From JAGGSN01 sp965603725 (lineage in GTDB: Bacteria; Zixibacteria; MSB-5A5; UBA10806; 4484-95): a stretch of DNA of 64,000 bases. Positions 1 through 7,989 of this stretch are shown here, in pieces. Positions within the stretch are counted from its first letter, which is position 1. The number at the start of each line of letters is the position of its first letter. A program made the position numbers and the translations under genes. The notes under the pieces were generated by a model. It was not told where the DNA came from. It ran no database searches and worked only from the letters and a program-made list of their open reading frames with translations. The DNA is taken from positions 1 through 64,000 of the forward strand of contig CBFDEC010000012.1 in assembly GCA_965603725.1 (NCBI GenBank). The letters are read 5' to 3'.

Positions 1-4
1 AAGT

Positions 5-33
5 CTTCGCCTAAAGGCGAGGGTTTTTCTCCC
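5..33 (+). terminator. Rho-independent terminator of a gene left of the window
   Basis: A 7-bp stem (CTTCGCC / GGCGAGG, one G-T pair) with a TAAA loop is followed by GGGTTTTTCT. It would end a plus-strand transcript that enters from the left. Seen in sequence; function inferred. Confidence 0.55.
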
Positions 34-69
34 ATTCCCCGAGAAAGGACAATAACAAAATGATCGTAG

Positions 70-163
70 CAGTAGGTCGGATTCTGTAGCGAACAAAGAG
101 AGCAAGAAACCCGACACCACGCAGTTGTCCGCCTTCTCCCGCTGGTCGGAGGCCGACCTACTG
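70..163. repeat. 94-bp MITE-like element with 11-bp terminal inverted repeats
   Basis: CAGTAGGTCGG at the left end is matched by its perfect inverse CCGACCTACTG at the right end. The inside has no reading frame. The ends resemble those of the GTAGGTTGG...CCGACCGCCTAC repeats near 13.9 and 57.1 kb, so it is probably a diverged member of the same family. Confidence 0.5.
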
Positions 164-300
164 ACTTAGTTCATAATAATCGAAACATATCTCGCAGATG
201 ATTGGATAACCAAACGAAGCTTTGGGACGAGGGGGAGTTAGTATAAAATGAATTGACGTTACTATTATAAAGGCTTATATTTTTTATATAGAGGTAATAT

Positions 301-1539
301 ATGTCGGATCATTCAAGAGCTTTTGTTCCAATTGAAGCTTGGTGTTATAGTTCACCTTCGCTGAAATATTCGGGGAAAAGTATAGATATAGGATTAATGG
401 CTGAGTCATTAATTTATTATGATAATATATATTTGAACATTAATACGCAACAAGACTTTGCAGAAATATTAAAGTGGTTCATAAATCAAGGTAAGTTTGA
501 ATTCTTTTTATCGCTATTAAGAGATGGGATAATAATAATTTATCACTATGCCTTTGCTACTGCGCCAATAAATAAAGATGATAAATACATTATAATGAAT
601 ATTCAAGATGAAGAACAAAAGAAGAAGAATACTTTTATTGAGAGATTTGTATTTCACCACTTACTAAATGATATAGTTAATAATAAGCAAAGAAAGCTTA
701 TGGCAGAAGCTATTGAAGGAAATGTAATAGAAGTAAAAGCAGATGATTTTGGCAAACCTATTAAGAATGCGCGTGATGATTTCCAAAATCCAACTAAATG
801 TTCGCTATTACTACAATCGTTGCTAGATGAGGTTTATCCTCTTATAGGATGGGGAAAAGACGTTAAAGTTAAAGTGACCATAGATAAATTTAGAGATCAA
901 CACCGAATTAATTGGAATATGAATTTAGATAAACTAATTGAGGGATTAGGGAAGAAAATAAACTTTTCAAATGCTACGCCTCTTGCTGCTGCTGCTGTAT
1001 GCAACAGAACACTTCAAACTACATGTCAGTTAAAATGCGATGCCTTTATTAGCAATCCAATGGGTACGCTTTTAGGAGATAAACTTTATGAAACAGCCCA
1101 TAGGTTTAAAAACACGAAAAGTATTATTGATAATTTAAAATTAGAAGTCGAATTCCCAGACATTAGATTTTTGGTAAATGGCGGCAGTTTAGATCTTGAT
1201 AATATAATAAAGATCAGGAAACAAGCTGTTAAATTTCGAAAATGGCTTCAATCCGAAAATGATAGGGACCGCAATGCTATCATAGCATATCATAATGAAG
1301 TAGCCAAAGAAAGTGGCATAACAAAATTGGGCAGAACAACTATAAAGTTATTCGGTATTTTAGGTCCACCTGTTGTTGGTACAGTAATTGGAGACATAAA
1401 GGGAGGCATCTTAGGTGCAATCGCGGGTGCTTCATTCAAATTTATGGCTGAGCTAGGCTCGGGATTTGGCTCAAATTGGAAACCAGTGATTTTTGGAAAC
1501 TGGCTTGATTCTTATATTAAGAATACTAGTGGAAAATAA
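301..1539 (+). CDS. Hypothetical protein, AT-rich orphan with glycine-rich C-terminal hydrophobic segment
   Basis: A 412-residue protein that I do not recognise. The ATG at 301 follows an AGAGGT ribosome site at a good distance. The first 300 residues are mixed alpha/beta with many Lys, Ile and Asn. Near residues 350-385 a Gly/Ala-rich hydrophobic stretch (GILGPPVVGTVIG, GGILGAIAGAS) looks like a glycine-zipper membrane hairpin. There is no signal peptide. Base composition is clearly more AT-rich than the neighbouring metabolic genes and the gene stands alone between repeats, which suggests acquisition by transfer. A membrane-active accessory function is possible but purely inferred. Confidence 0.75.
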   Translation: MSDHSRAFVPIEAWCYSSPSLKYSGKSIDIGLMAESLIYYDNIYLNINTQQDFAEILKWFINQGKFEFFLSLLRDGIIIIYHYAFATAPINKDDKYIIMNIQDEEQKKKNTFIERFVFHHLLNDIVNNKQRKLMAEAIEGNVIEVKADDFGKPIKNARDDFQNPTKCSLLLQSLLDEVYPLIGWGKDVKVKVTIDKFRDQHRINWNMNLDKLIEGLGKKINFSNATPLAAAAVCNRTLQTTCQLKCDAFISNPMGTLLGDKLYETAHRFKNTKSIIDNLKLEVEFPDIRFLVNGGSLDLDNIIKIRKQAVKFRKWLQSENDRDRNAIIAYHNEVAKESGITKLGRTTIKLFGILGPPVVGTVIGDIKGGILGAIAGASFKFMAELGSGFGSNWKPVIFGNWLDSYIKNTSGK

Positions 1540-1584
1540 TTATGCTAATAAAAACGTGAATGTTCTTGCATATAGAGCAGTTAA

Positions 1585-1680
1585 CCCCACCCTTCAGGTG
1601 GATAAATAACGAGTTCCCCTCTTGTTCCCAAACTCTGTTTGGGAATGCATTGGTGCCCCATCAGCTTGCTTTGGGAATCT
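1585..1680. repeat. Intergenic palindrome cluster
   Basis: Two hairpins lie in tandem: CCACC-CTTCA-GGTGG and TTCCCAAA-CTCTG-TTTGGGAA. The sequence around them (GTTCCCAAACT...TTTGGGAA) resembles a dispersed palindromic repeat common in bacterial intergenic DNA. It lies between the ends of two convergent genes and may also act as a terminator. Confidence 0.45.
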
Positions 1681-1720
1681 ATGGGTTAAATTGTCTTTGC
1701 ACGCCCTGAGGAAAAAATAA

Positions 1721-2509
1721 TCAATACCCATACATCTGCGGGTAATCCGCAACAGCAATCTCATGGATTCTGCCGTCGGTTTCACGTCTTAAAGCCAGGC
1801 TCGGTTTCCACTGCCCACGCTCACGAATGCAAAACATTGACCAGTCATACGGCGGAATCATCACATGCCAGCATACCCTGACCTCATACCGTTTGCTTAG
1901 AAAAGTCCAGTGCTCCACCACCAGTATGCCGGGATATGTAAAATACGATTGCCATTCCAGATCAGTCAGGTTGCCGAACTCGGGATTGTGAGTCTCCAGC
2001 CAGGGGAGAAACTCATTGCGTTTGACAACAGCCATTGAATCATCAGAAGCCCACCGGTTTATGACGTCAACCTCGAGCGGAATCCTGTATAACCCGCCGT
2101 TTTGCATTACATCCACTTGAATCTGATATAGTCTGGTTTCAATATCAGGAGAGGGATTGATAGTTATCTCGTGTATTCTGGAACTGTGGTTACCGAAATC
2201 AGATGTCAATACGGCGTTCAAATCGGGATGCGCATGAAGCGTTATCGCGTAATCATGCGGATAGACACTGGGCGTGATTGGATCGAGCAAACTGCGAAGT
2301 ACGAAAATACCGCCGCCTGATGGGTAGCTTAAAATATACGAGTATTTCGATTCGAGCCGGTCGGAATGATTATCGATATCATATTGCGAAAACATCGCCA
2401 AATAATCATTTTGATTTCCCCGCTGCGGTGATACCGGCTTGTCGACGGAACAGTTAAAGCATAATGCAATAATGGCTAAAACCATTGGGAAAAGTTTAGC
2501 TATATTCAT
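1721..2509 (-). CDS. Putative secreted lipoprotein of unknown function
   Basis: A 262-residue protein with an N-terminal hydrophobic stretch (about residues 5-19) followed by Cys-17 and Cys-20, which suggests a signal peptide or a non-canonical lipobox; the residue before each Cys is not the usual Gly/Ala/Ser. The start is well supported by AAGGAGG seven bases upstream. The mature part is rich in Asp, Pro, Tyr and Trp and looks like a beta-rich extracellular domain; I recognise no family. It is transcribed alone, convergent with the orphan gene to its left. Confidence 0.75.
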   Translation of the reverse strand: MNIAKLFPMVLAIIALCFNCSVDKPVSPQRGNQNDYLAMFSQYDIDNHSDRLESKYSYILSYPSGGGIFVLRSLLDPITPSVYPHDYAITLHAHPDLNAVLTSDFGNHSSRIHEITINPSPDIETRLYQIQVDVMQNGGLYRIPLEVDVINRWASDDSMAVVKRNEFLPWLETHNPEFGNLTDLEWQSYFTYPGILVVEHWTFLSKRYEVRVCWHVMIPPYDWSMFCIRERGQWKPSLALRRETDGRIHEIAVADYPQMYGY

Positions 2510-2589
2510 AATTTTCCTCCTTACTTATATCTACAATTATAGACGAAAAATATTCCGATTTGTTTCAGCGAAATCATTAAAAGGGCGGT

Positions 2590-2760
2590 TGTTCTTTTTT
2601 ACCCTACGGCAAGTTGGTCAGCCTCCGGTTTCCTCGGGCGCAGAAAAGGCCGATAACGCATTATTCCCTTATTCCAGCCATTCCGGACTTGATCCGGCGG
2701 ACAAAGTCCTTTTTTAATCCAGAAATATCTTCTGGTCGGCCAGGTGGTAGGTTAATTGAC
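2590..2760. repeat. Degenerate intergenic repeat mosaic
   Basis: Non-coding DNA containing CCGGACTTGATCCGG and GGCCAGGTGGTAG, fragments that resemble sequence near 63.6 kb (ACTTCGTCCACCTGG, GGCCAGGAATGACA) in the opposite orientation. I see no gene here. Confidence 0.35.
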
Positions 2761-2766
2761 CGTGCT

Positions 2767-2973
2767 CTAGCGTCCTGTCCCGGAAATACATTCACATAGT
2801 CTTTTAATCTTCGCCAAGATAGAATCAGCTGTGGCTGTCCAGACGAACGGTCTTGTTTTGGAATTATACACCTGAACGAATTGTTCGATCTTTTTTACCA
2901 AAGCTTTAACGCTTTGAAAAGTTCCCCGACGGATAGCCCGCTGAGTTATAATATTGAACCAAATCTCGACCTG
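2767..2973 (-). pseudogene. IS630-family transposase remnant (C-terminal end only)
   Basis: Read on the minus strand from 2973 to the TAG at 2767-2769, this encodes QVEIWFNIITQRAIRRGTF, then about 35 residues ending with YNSKTRPFVWTATADSIL and AKIKRLCE. This is the well-known C-terminal block of IS630/Tc1-type transposases, including the glutamate of 'QVEIWF' that belongs to the DDE active site. Upstream, the expected 'SWLN' is scrambled and the frame is lost. No N-terminal domain, partner ORF or terminal inverted repeat remains. It is a decayed relic that abuts an unrelated gene fragment on the other strand. Confidence 0.8.
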
Positions 2974-3144
2974 GCCACGGCAAATGAGTTTTCCAGCAAC
3001 GTCTCGGTTCTCTTGAATCAGGGTGTCCCCCTCATCCCCACGCTCTCCGAATGGGGTATGATTATCCTGGCTTTGTTTTTGCTGGCTGTTGGGACAATCA
3101 CCGTCATTCGCAGGCTGAGAAGCGCAGGCTCAGAAGAGGTTTAG
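2974..3144 (+). pseudogene. IPTL-CTERM protein fragment (sorting domain only)
   Basis: The last roughly 50 residues hold IPTLSEWGMIILALFLLAVG followed by the basic tail IRRLR. This is the IPTL-CTERM layout: IPTLxxWG motif, one membrane span, positively charged end. No secreted domain or signal peptide precedes it, because the transposase relic lies directly upstream on the opposite strand. The open frame does extend left to 2881, but that part is antisense to transposase code. It is best read as the 3' end of a surface-protein gene whose front was lost when the IS element inserted or excised. Confidence 0.65.
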
Positions 3145-3213
3145 GTAAAAAAGGGATGCCGAAAGACAGCCCTTGAAGTTCATAGGTTGAAGGCATAATA
3201 AGTAAAAAACCTC

Positions 3214-3241
3214 TTGACATTAAACAGAAATATATTATGTT
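3214..3241 (+). promoter_or_regulatory. Putative sigma-70-like promoter for the beta-helix gene
   Basis: A perfect TTGACA (3214-3219) and TATGTT (3236-3241) are 16 bases apart, about 95 bases before the ATG at 3336. Only the motif match supports this; promoter consensus in this lineage is unknown. Confidence 0.35.
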
Positions 3242-3335
3242 TTTATCAATGAATTGATATAACGGCTCTGGATATAATTTAGGTATTTAGTTCTATGAAA
3301 AAACTAATCATACCGCCTCTTACAAGGGAAAGAAA

Positions 3336-4733
3336 ATGAAAAAATCATTCATTATTGTGAGCGTTTTAGTTGCTTTTGCGTTTGCAGCCGCATCAGCAAC
3401 TATTATCAACGTGCCCGATGATTACTTAACTATACAGGAGGGCATGGACGCCAGCTCCGATGGTGATACGGTGCTGGTGCAACCTGATACGTATGTCGAA
3501 AATATCAATTTCAATGGGCATAATATTGTGCTGGGTTCGTTGTTTTTAACGACAGAGGATACAAGCTATATATCAACAACTGTTATAGATGGAGATTCGG
3601 CCGGTTCAGTTGTAACTCTGGAAAGTGGAGAGGATAATGGAGCTGTTATTACAGGGTTTACGATCCAGAATGGCTATTCATATTCATTTGGGGGCGGAAT
3701 ATCTTGCGTTAATTCGAGTCCTCTCATCACCAAAAATCACATAAGTGGAAATAGTGCTACTGGTAGTCATCTGACGGATGGCACAGGTGGCGGGATTTGC
3801 TGCATTAATTCTAATGGGATTATTATAGACAATATTATTGCAGGTAATGAAGTTAATGGTAGTTTTTGGACGAATGGATATGGGGGTGGGATCTACTGTT
3901 ATTATTCTAATGTTACGATTAGTCGAAATGTAATTTATGGAAACAATGTTTCAGGCGAGTGGGGATCTGGTGGCGGAATCGCTTTTTTACTTTCCAATGC
4001 TCTAATCGAATATAATATTATAACTGGAAATTTCGCATTCCATTGGGGTGGGGGCATCTTTTGCTATGAATCGAGCCCGACTTTGGTTAACAACACATTC
4101 AGTGGAAATTGGGCGCTTAATGCTTCAGGTGGTGGAATTTACTGTGAACTTGTTTCTAATCCCGTGATAACGAATACAATTTTTTGGGCAGATAGTGCAT
4201 CATATGGTGCTGAGATTGATTTTGATGATTCATCATCACCTTATTTTACTTATAGCAATATCCATGGCGGTTGGCCCGGTGCCGGTAACATAGATGCTGA
4301 GCCTCTGTTTGTCGATCCAGAAAATGGTGATTTCCACCTTTTGGTCGGTTCACCCTGCATCGATACCGGCGATCCGGATTCACCGTTAGACCCCGATGGC
4401 ACCAGGGCAGATATGGGAGCTTTTTACTTTGACCAATCGACAGGCATTGATGAAGAGTATTTATTACCTGCTGGTTTTACTCTTCAGCAGAACTACCCCA
4501 ACCCATTCAACGCCACAACTACGATATCATTTGCTTTATCAGAACCACAGTTTGTATATATAAAAGTATACGACCTGCTTGGCAGAGAGGTTCAAACGCT
4601 GGTGAATGAACAAAGGCACGCAGGGATGCATGCTGTCGATTTTAATGGCTCTTTGCTTTCCAGCGGAATCTATTTCTATCGCTTACAGGCTGGTTACTTT
4701 ACAGAATCAAAGCGGATGATTTTGCTGAAATAG
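3336..4733 (+). CDS. Secreted right-handed beta-helix protein with type IX-like sorting tail
   Basis: A 465-residue exported protein. Residues 1-22 are a signal peptide. The body from about 25 to 340 opens with INVPDDYLTIQEGMDASSDG, as in DUF1565/NosD-like pectate-lyase folds, and carries six or more GGGI[SYF]C coils with N-x-I repeats, the signature of a parallel beta-helix. After a linker, residues about 385-465 form the C-terminal domain with QQNYPNPFNATTTI, YDLLGREV and GIYFYRLQAG...SKRMILLK, typical of proteins secreted and anchored by Por/type IX-like systems in FCB bacteria. Role: surface or extracellular carbohydrate binding or adhesion (inference). First of three tail-bearing genes in a row. 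Confidence 0.85.
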   Translation: MKKSFIIVSVLVAFAFAAASATIINVPDDYLTIQEGMDASSDGDTVLVQPDTYVENINFNGHNIVLGSLFLTTEDTSYISTTVIDGDSAGSVVTLESGEDNGAVITGFTIQNGYSYSFGGGISCVNSSPLITKNHISGNSATGSHLTDGTGGGICCINSNGIIIDNIIAGNEVNGSFWTNGYGGGIYCYYSNVTISRNVIYGNNVSGEWGSGGGIAFLLSNALIEYNIITGNFAFHWGGGIFCYESSPTLVNNTFSGNWALNASGGGIYCELVSNPVITNTIFWADSASYGAEIDFDDSSSPYFTYSNIHGGWPGAGNIDAEPLFVDPENGDFHLLVGSPCIDTGDPDSPLDPDGTRADMGAFYFDQSTGIDEEYLLPAGFTLQQNYPNPFNATTTISFALSEPQFVYIKVYDLLGREVQTLVNEQRHAGMHAVDFNGSLLSSGIYFYRLQAGYFTESKRMILLK

Positions 4734-4847
4734 ACTTAATGTTTTGAAAAATTTTAGCCAAAAGTGTTAATTTTATGTCTTTAATGTAGGCAGTTAATCG
4801 CTAAACGAAAGGAGGTTTATATCTACTATCGTGAGCATTCTGTCAAA

Positions 4848-5180
4848 ATGGCAATTGCGGTGATTTTTTCACTGATTATATCTATACCTGTATCAGCGAC
4901 GATAATCTATGTACCTGCTGATTTTGCTCTTCAGCAGAATTACCCCAACCCGTTTAATATTTCAACTACAATACGATACACTCTTCCTGAACCATTACAT
5001 ATAACCATCGACATTTACGATATACTTGGGCGAAAAGCAGCAACTCTTATTGACAAACCGCAATTTGCTGGCTATCATCAAGTCGTCTGGAATGCTGAAG
5101 TATTCACCTCGGGGGTGTATTTATATAAAATAACAGCGGGAGATTTTACTGAATCAAGAAAGATGATTTTAACCAAATAG
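4848..5180 (+). pseudogene. Collapsed beta-helix gene: signal peptide joined directly to a sorting tail
   Basis: A 110-residue frame in which a signal peptide (to VSA near residue 19) and the first residues of a beta-helix protein (TIIYVPAD) are joined straight onto a sorting tail (FALQQNYPNPFNISTT...SRKMILTK). The gene at 3336 has the same two boundaries, 'TIINVPDDY' and 'LPAGFTLQQNYPNPFN', about 370 residues apart. Short shared sequence (TACCTGCTGRTTTT) at the join suggests deletion of the whole passenger domain by recombination. A strong AAAGGAGG (4808-4815) lies over 30 bases before the ATG, with only ATC at the expected start position (4821), so the original start may be mutated. Confidence 0.6.
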
Positions 5181-5197
5181 CGATTGGAGGTATTGCT

Positions 5198-6460
5198 ATG
5201 AAACGTTTTAAAGAAAACACAATTATCTGGGCATTGCTTTTCCTATTAATCGGAACATCTTTTGCATTTGCTGATCAGTGGCAGTTTCTTGGTCTTTCCG
5301 GTATGGAAATTATATCAATTGAAGCCCACTCCTTTAATTCTGATTATATTTATGCAGGGACAGACAATAATGGATTATACATGACATCGGATGACGGTGA
5401 AAACTGGCATAATAAAATCGCTTCGAATGTGCCGATTTCCTTTATAGGCACCGACCCTCACTCGCCGTTTAATCTGTTTGCTATCGTCAGCGGTTCTTGG
5501 TCGGCTGGATTGTATAATTCAGACGATAACGGCGAAACCTGGCACCTGATAAACCATTTTCCATATCCGCACCGGCTGGGTTTTGATGCTGAGATCAGCG
5601 GTTGTATTTATATATGTTACCCGGGCGGTATCTTCACTTCAGTAGATTACGGATATGATTACCAAGATGCCAACAATGGCCTTACCGATCTAAACATCAT
5701 CGATGTAATGGGACATGGCGTTAATGGTTATGAGGGATATGCAGTGGGAGAGGCATTTATAGCTCACACTGCTGATTTTGGCCAGGACTGGGAAGATTTA
5801 GGCGGTTTGTTTGGTCTTGAAGACTACAATCCAAGCCGAATTGCGTTCGAACCTAATGGTCCGGATACTTTGTATGTTGCCTGCTGGGCTTATCTGGCGC
5901 GGTCATTCGATGGCGGCGATTCGTGGGAATATACCGCTACTTCAACATCAGCAAATAAAGCGATTGCCTGCGATCCGCTTGATCCCGGTAAGATATATAT
6001 CGGGTCTGATGGCGGCGGTGTGCTGGTATCCGATGATGCTGGAGCAAGTTTCAGTTTGATGAACGATAATCTGGGTAATCTAAACGTACATTGTTTGGCA
6101 ATCGATTCCAATGAAAGACTATTGGCTGGAACAAGCAATGGAATCTATTATTACGATACTATGATCGATGTTACTTTAAACGATCATCTAATTCCTGACC
6201 AGCTGACCATAAATCAAAACTATCCAAACCCTTTCAACACCTCGACCTCGATTAGATATGAGCTACCAAAGAAGTCGCATATCACAATCGAAATTTACGA
6301 TATCCTTGGGCGGAGAGTAACAACGCTTTTCGACGGCTTTCAGCTTGCGGGATACTATCAAACTGTCTGGAATGCAGAGAATATACCATCTGGCATGTAT
6401 TTCTACAAGCTCCAGGCAGGAGATTATATTGAATCGAAGAAGATGGTATTGTTGAAATAA
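5198..6460 (+). CDS. Secreted BNR/Asp-box beta-propeller protein with sorting tail
   Basis: A 420-residue exported protein. A signal peptide ends near residue 25 (FAFA-DQW). Residues about 30-325 carry repeated Asp-box motifs: SDDGENWH, SDDNGETWH, TADFGQDWE, SFDGGDSWE, SDDAGASFS. This indicates a sialidase- or sortilin-like propeller. No catalytic residues of a sialidase were evident, so a binding role is more likely than hydrolysis. The C-terminal 85 residues are a sorting tail (INQNYPNPFNTSTSI, YDILGRRV, SKKMVLLK) that closely resembles the tail of the collapsed gene 18 bases upstream, pointing to recent paralogy. The start follows GGAGG. Confidence 0.85.
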   Translation: MKRFKENTIIWALLFLLIGTSFAFADQWQFLGLSGMEIISIEAHSFNSDYIYAGTDNNGLYMTSDDGENWHNKIASNVPISFIGTDPHSPFNLFAIVSGSWSAGLYNSDDNGETWHLINHFPYPHRLGFDAEISGCIYICYPGGIFTSVDYGYDYQDANNGLTDLNIIDVMGHGVNGYEGYAVGEAFIAHTADFGQDWEDLGGLFGLEDYNPSRIAFEPNGPDTLYVACWAYLARSFDGGDSWEYTATSTSANKAIACDPLDPGKIYIGSDGGGVLVSDDAGASFSLMNDNLGNLNVHCLAIDSNERLLAGTSNGIYYYDTMIDVTLNDHLIPDQLTINQNYPNPFNTSTSIRYELPKKSHITIEIYDILGRRVTTLFDGFQLAGYYQTVWNAENIPSGMYFYKLQAGDYIESKKMVLLK

Positions 6461-6575
6461 AAAAGGGGCTGTAAAATTTTCAATTGATTTTATAAATAAT
6501 TTAAGGAGGAAAGATGAAAAAATCAGTTCAGTTGCATATAAAAACAACTATTCAATCGAATATTTCGGGGGTGAC

Positions 6576-7334
6576 TTGTCCCGCATTCGAATCATGCAGG
6601 AATTCTTTGCGCGTAAAGGCGTAAAATACCTTAGTTCTATAAATCCGGGGATATATGAAGAGTTTGAATCGACCATACTGAGGGGTCGGAAACCAAAAAT
6701 CAAATGCAATTACCTTGGCCGTTTGAAGGCCATTTTAAATTATGCTGTATCCTGGGGGGTACTGGAAAGCAATCCTCTGGCTAAAGTTAAAATGCCGAAG
6801 GTCCCTGAGACGTATCATTTCTTCAGTAAGAAGGAAGCTGAGGCTCTAATCGAACATGCTAAAGAACCGTTAATATCTGGTATAGTGATTCTCGTCTGCA
6901 CCGGATTAAGAAGATCTGAATTGTATAATGTTCGTTGGCGCGATGTAAATTATGGAGACAAATCAATTCGGGTCTGGCCTTATGATGGATTTATCCCGAA
7001 GGGGAAAAGAATAAGGACTATCCCACTAAACCCAAAGGTTCTTGAAGTGTTAAAAATGCTGAAAGAATAAAACAATGAATCCGAATTAGTCTATAGGCCT
7101 TGTGAGAATATCCGTACACTAAGAAAGAATTTCAAAAAGTCAGTTAAAAAGCTAGGCATGCAAGGTACGCTTCATGATCTCCGACACACATTCGCTTCTC
7201 ATTTAGCCATGGCCGGAGTTCCAATTCCAGTAATCCAAAACCTGGTCCGGCATACGGACATTAAAACCACAATGAAATACGCTCACTTATCATAGAATCA
7301 AAATCAACTCGCAATCGAAAAACTGCCATATTGA
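6576..7334 (+). pseudogene. Tyrosine recombinase (phage-type integrase) broken by two in-frame stop codons
   Basis: Read in one frame, this gives a 250-residue integrase: core-binding domain (ISRIRIMQEFF-like start), catalytic Arg in TGLRRSEL, then after TAA at 7068-7070 the frame continues with LHDLRHTFASHLAMAG (H-x-x-R), LVRHTDIKTTMKYAHLS (third His and nucleophile Tyr), then TAG at 7293-7295, then NQNQLAIEKLPY and TGA at 7332. No frameshift is needed and every catalytic residue is present, so the gene died recently by point mutation. The first 40 or so residues are missing or unclear. A ribosome site plus ATG at 6514 starts an unrelated short frame. The adjacent tRNA-Asp would be a classical integration target. 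Confidence 0.8.
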
Positions 7335-7420
7335 CTGGGACCATACTGAGACCATAATTGTTGTAAGTTATTGATATTTATAGAGGGTTATTCACCCTAA
7401 ATTGGCGGGAAAACCCCATG

Positions 7421-7467
7421 AAAAACAAAGGCTTCCGCAAGTCTTTCAACGACTTACGGAAGCCTTA
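7421..7467 (-). terminator. Rho-independent terminator of tRNA-Asp
   Basis: On the minus strand, AAGGCTTCCGTAAGTC and GACTTGCGGAAGCCTT form a 15-bp stem with one mismatch, followed by TTTGTTTTTC. It starts just past the tRNA CCA end. Confidence 0.75.
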
Positions 7468-7471
7468 ATCA

Positions 7472-7549
7472 TGGCGGGGCCGAAGAGACTCGAACTCTCG
7501 ACCTCCTGCGTGACAGGCAGGCGTTCTAACCAAACTGAACTACGACCCC
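7472..7549 (-). tRNA. tRNA-Asp (anticodon GTC)
   Basis: The minus strand folds as a full cloverleaf: acceptor GGGGTCG with CGGCCCC, D stem GTTC/GAAC, anticodon stem CCTGC/GCAGG around loop CTGTCAC (anticodon GTC), T stem GAGAG/CTCTT with loop TTCGAGT, discriminator G and an encoded CCA. It is 78 bases with its own terminator. Its 3' end faces the broken integrase about 140 bases away. Confidence 0.95.
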
Positions 7550-7578
7550 GTTAACCTATTTTCCGAATCGAAATCACA

Positions 7579-7851
7579 TTAATTATCGGCGTTAATATCC
7601 TTTCCAATAGATTTTGACGAATTGGAAGTCTTCAGCGAACGTTTTGTAATGAGAATTGCCGCTGGCAGAACCCCACAGTATCCGATAACCAGCAATATGG
7701 GTGCGACAGTAATATCTCCGGTAGCCAGAAAAATATAGCCGACAACTATCATTCCCAAACCGACAGCCATGAGAATATAATTTATTTTCCCGAACCCCAA
7801 ACTACTGTCGGTTTTTTTTGCTTTTCTTGAAAGTTTACCTTTTAAATTCAT
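7579..7851 (-). CDS. Small membrane protein, DUF3098-like
   Basis: About 90 residues. A basic N-terminus (MNLKGKLSRKAKK) is followed by FGKINYILMAVGLGMIVVGY and a second hydrophobic segment (APILLVIGYCGVLPAAILI), so two membrane spans. The layout and the FGKxNYxLM start of the first span recall the DUF3098 family of FCB bacteria. I chose the ATG at 7851 (GGCGGT upstream) over a TTG 18 bases earlier. Function unknown. It lies 30 bases upstream of the tRNA gene on the same strand. Confidence 0.65.
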   Translation of the reverse strand: MNLKGKLSRKAKKTDSSLGFGKINYILMAVGLGMIVVGYIFLATGDITVAPILLVIGYCGVLPAAILITKRSLKTSNSSKSIGKDINADN

Positions 7852-7989
7852 AACACCGCCAATTGCCAAAATTATACAACAGTCGAAGTTATTTAATTAT
7901 CATGAAAAGTCAAGCAGTTTTTAGAGATGCTAAGTATAAGGCTGATTATATTAAGAGGGCGGCCCGGACAATAGTACAAAAAATAGTCA

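Noticed and set aside
2439..2799. Overlapping open frames of 61-92 codons after the lipoprotein gene
   Set aside because: They start inside the lipoprotein gene or run across degenerate intergenic repeats.
5198..6460. Active sialidase
   Set aside because: Asp-boxes are present but the Arg triad and Glu/Tyr catalytic residues were not recognised, so only a propeller is claimed.
7068..7295. Stop-codon reassignment or read-through in the integrase
   Set aside because: TAA, TAG and TGA all end intact genes elsewhere in the window, so ordinary nonsense mutations are simpler.
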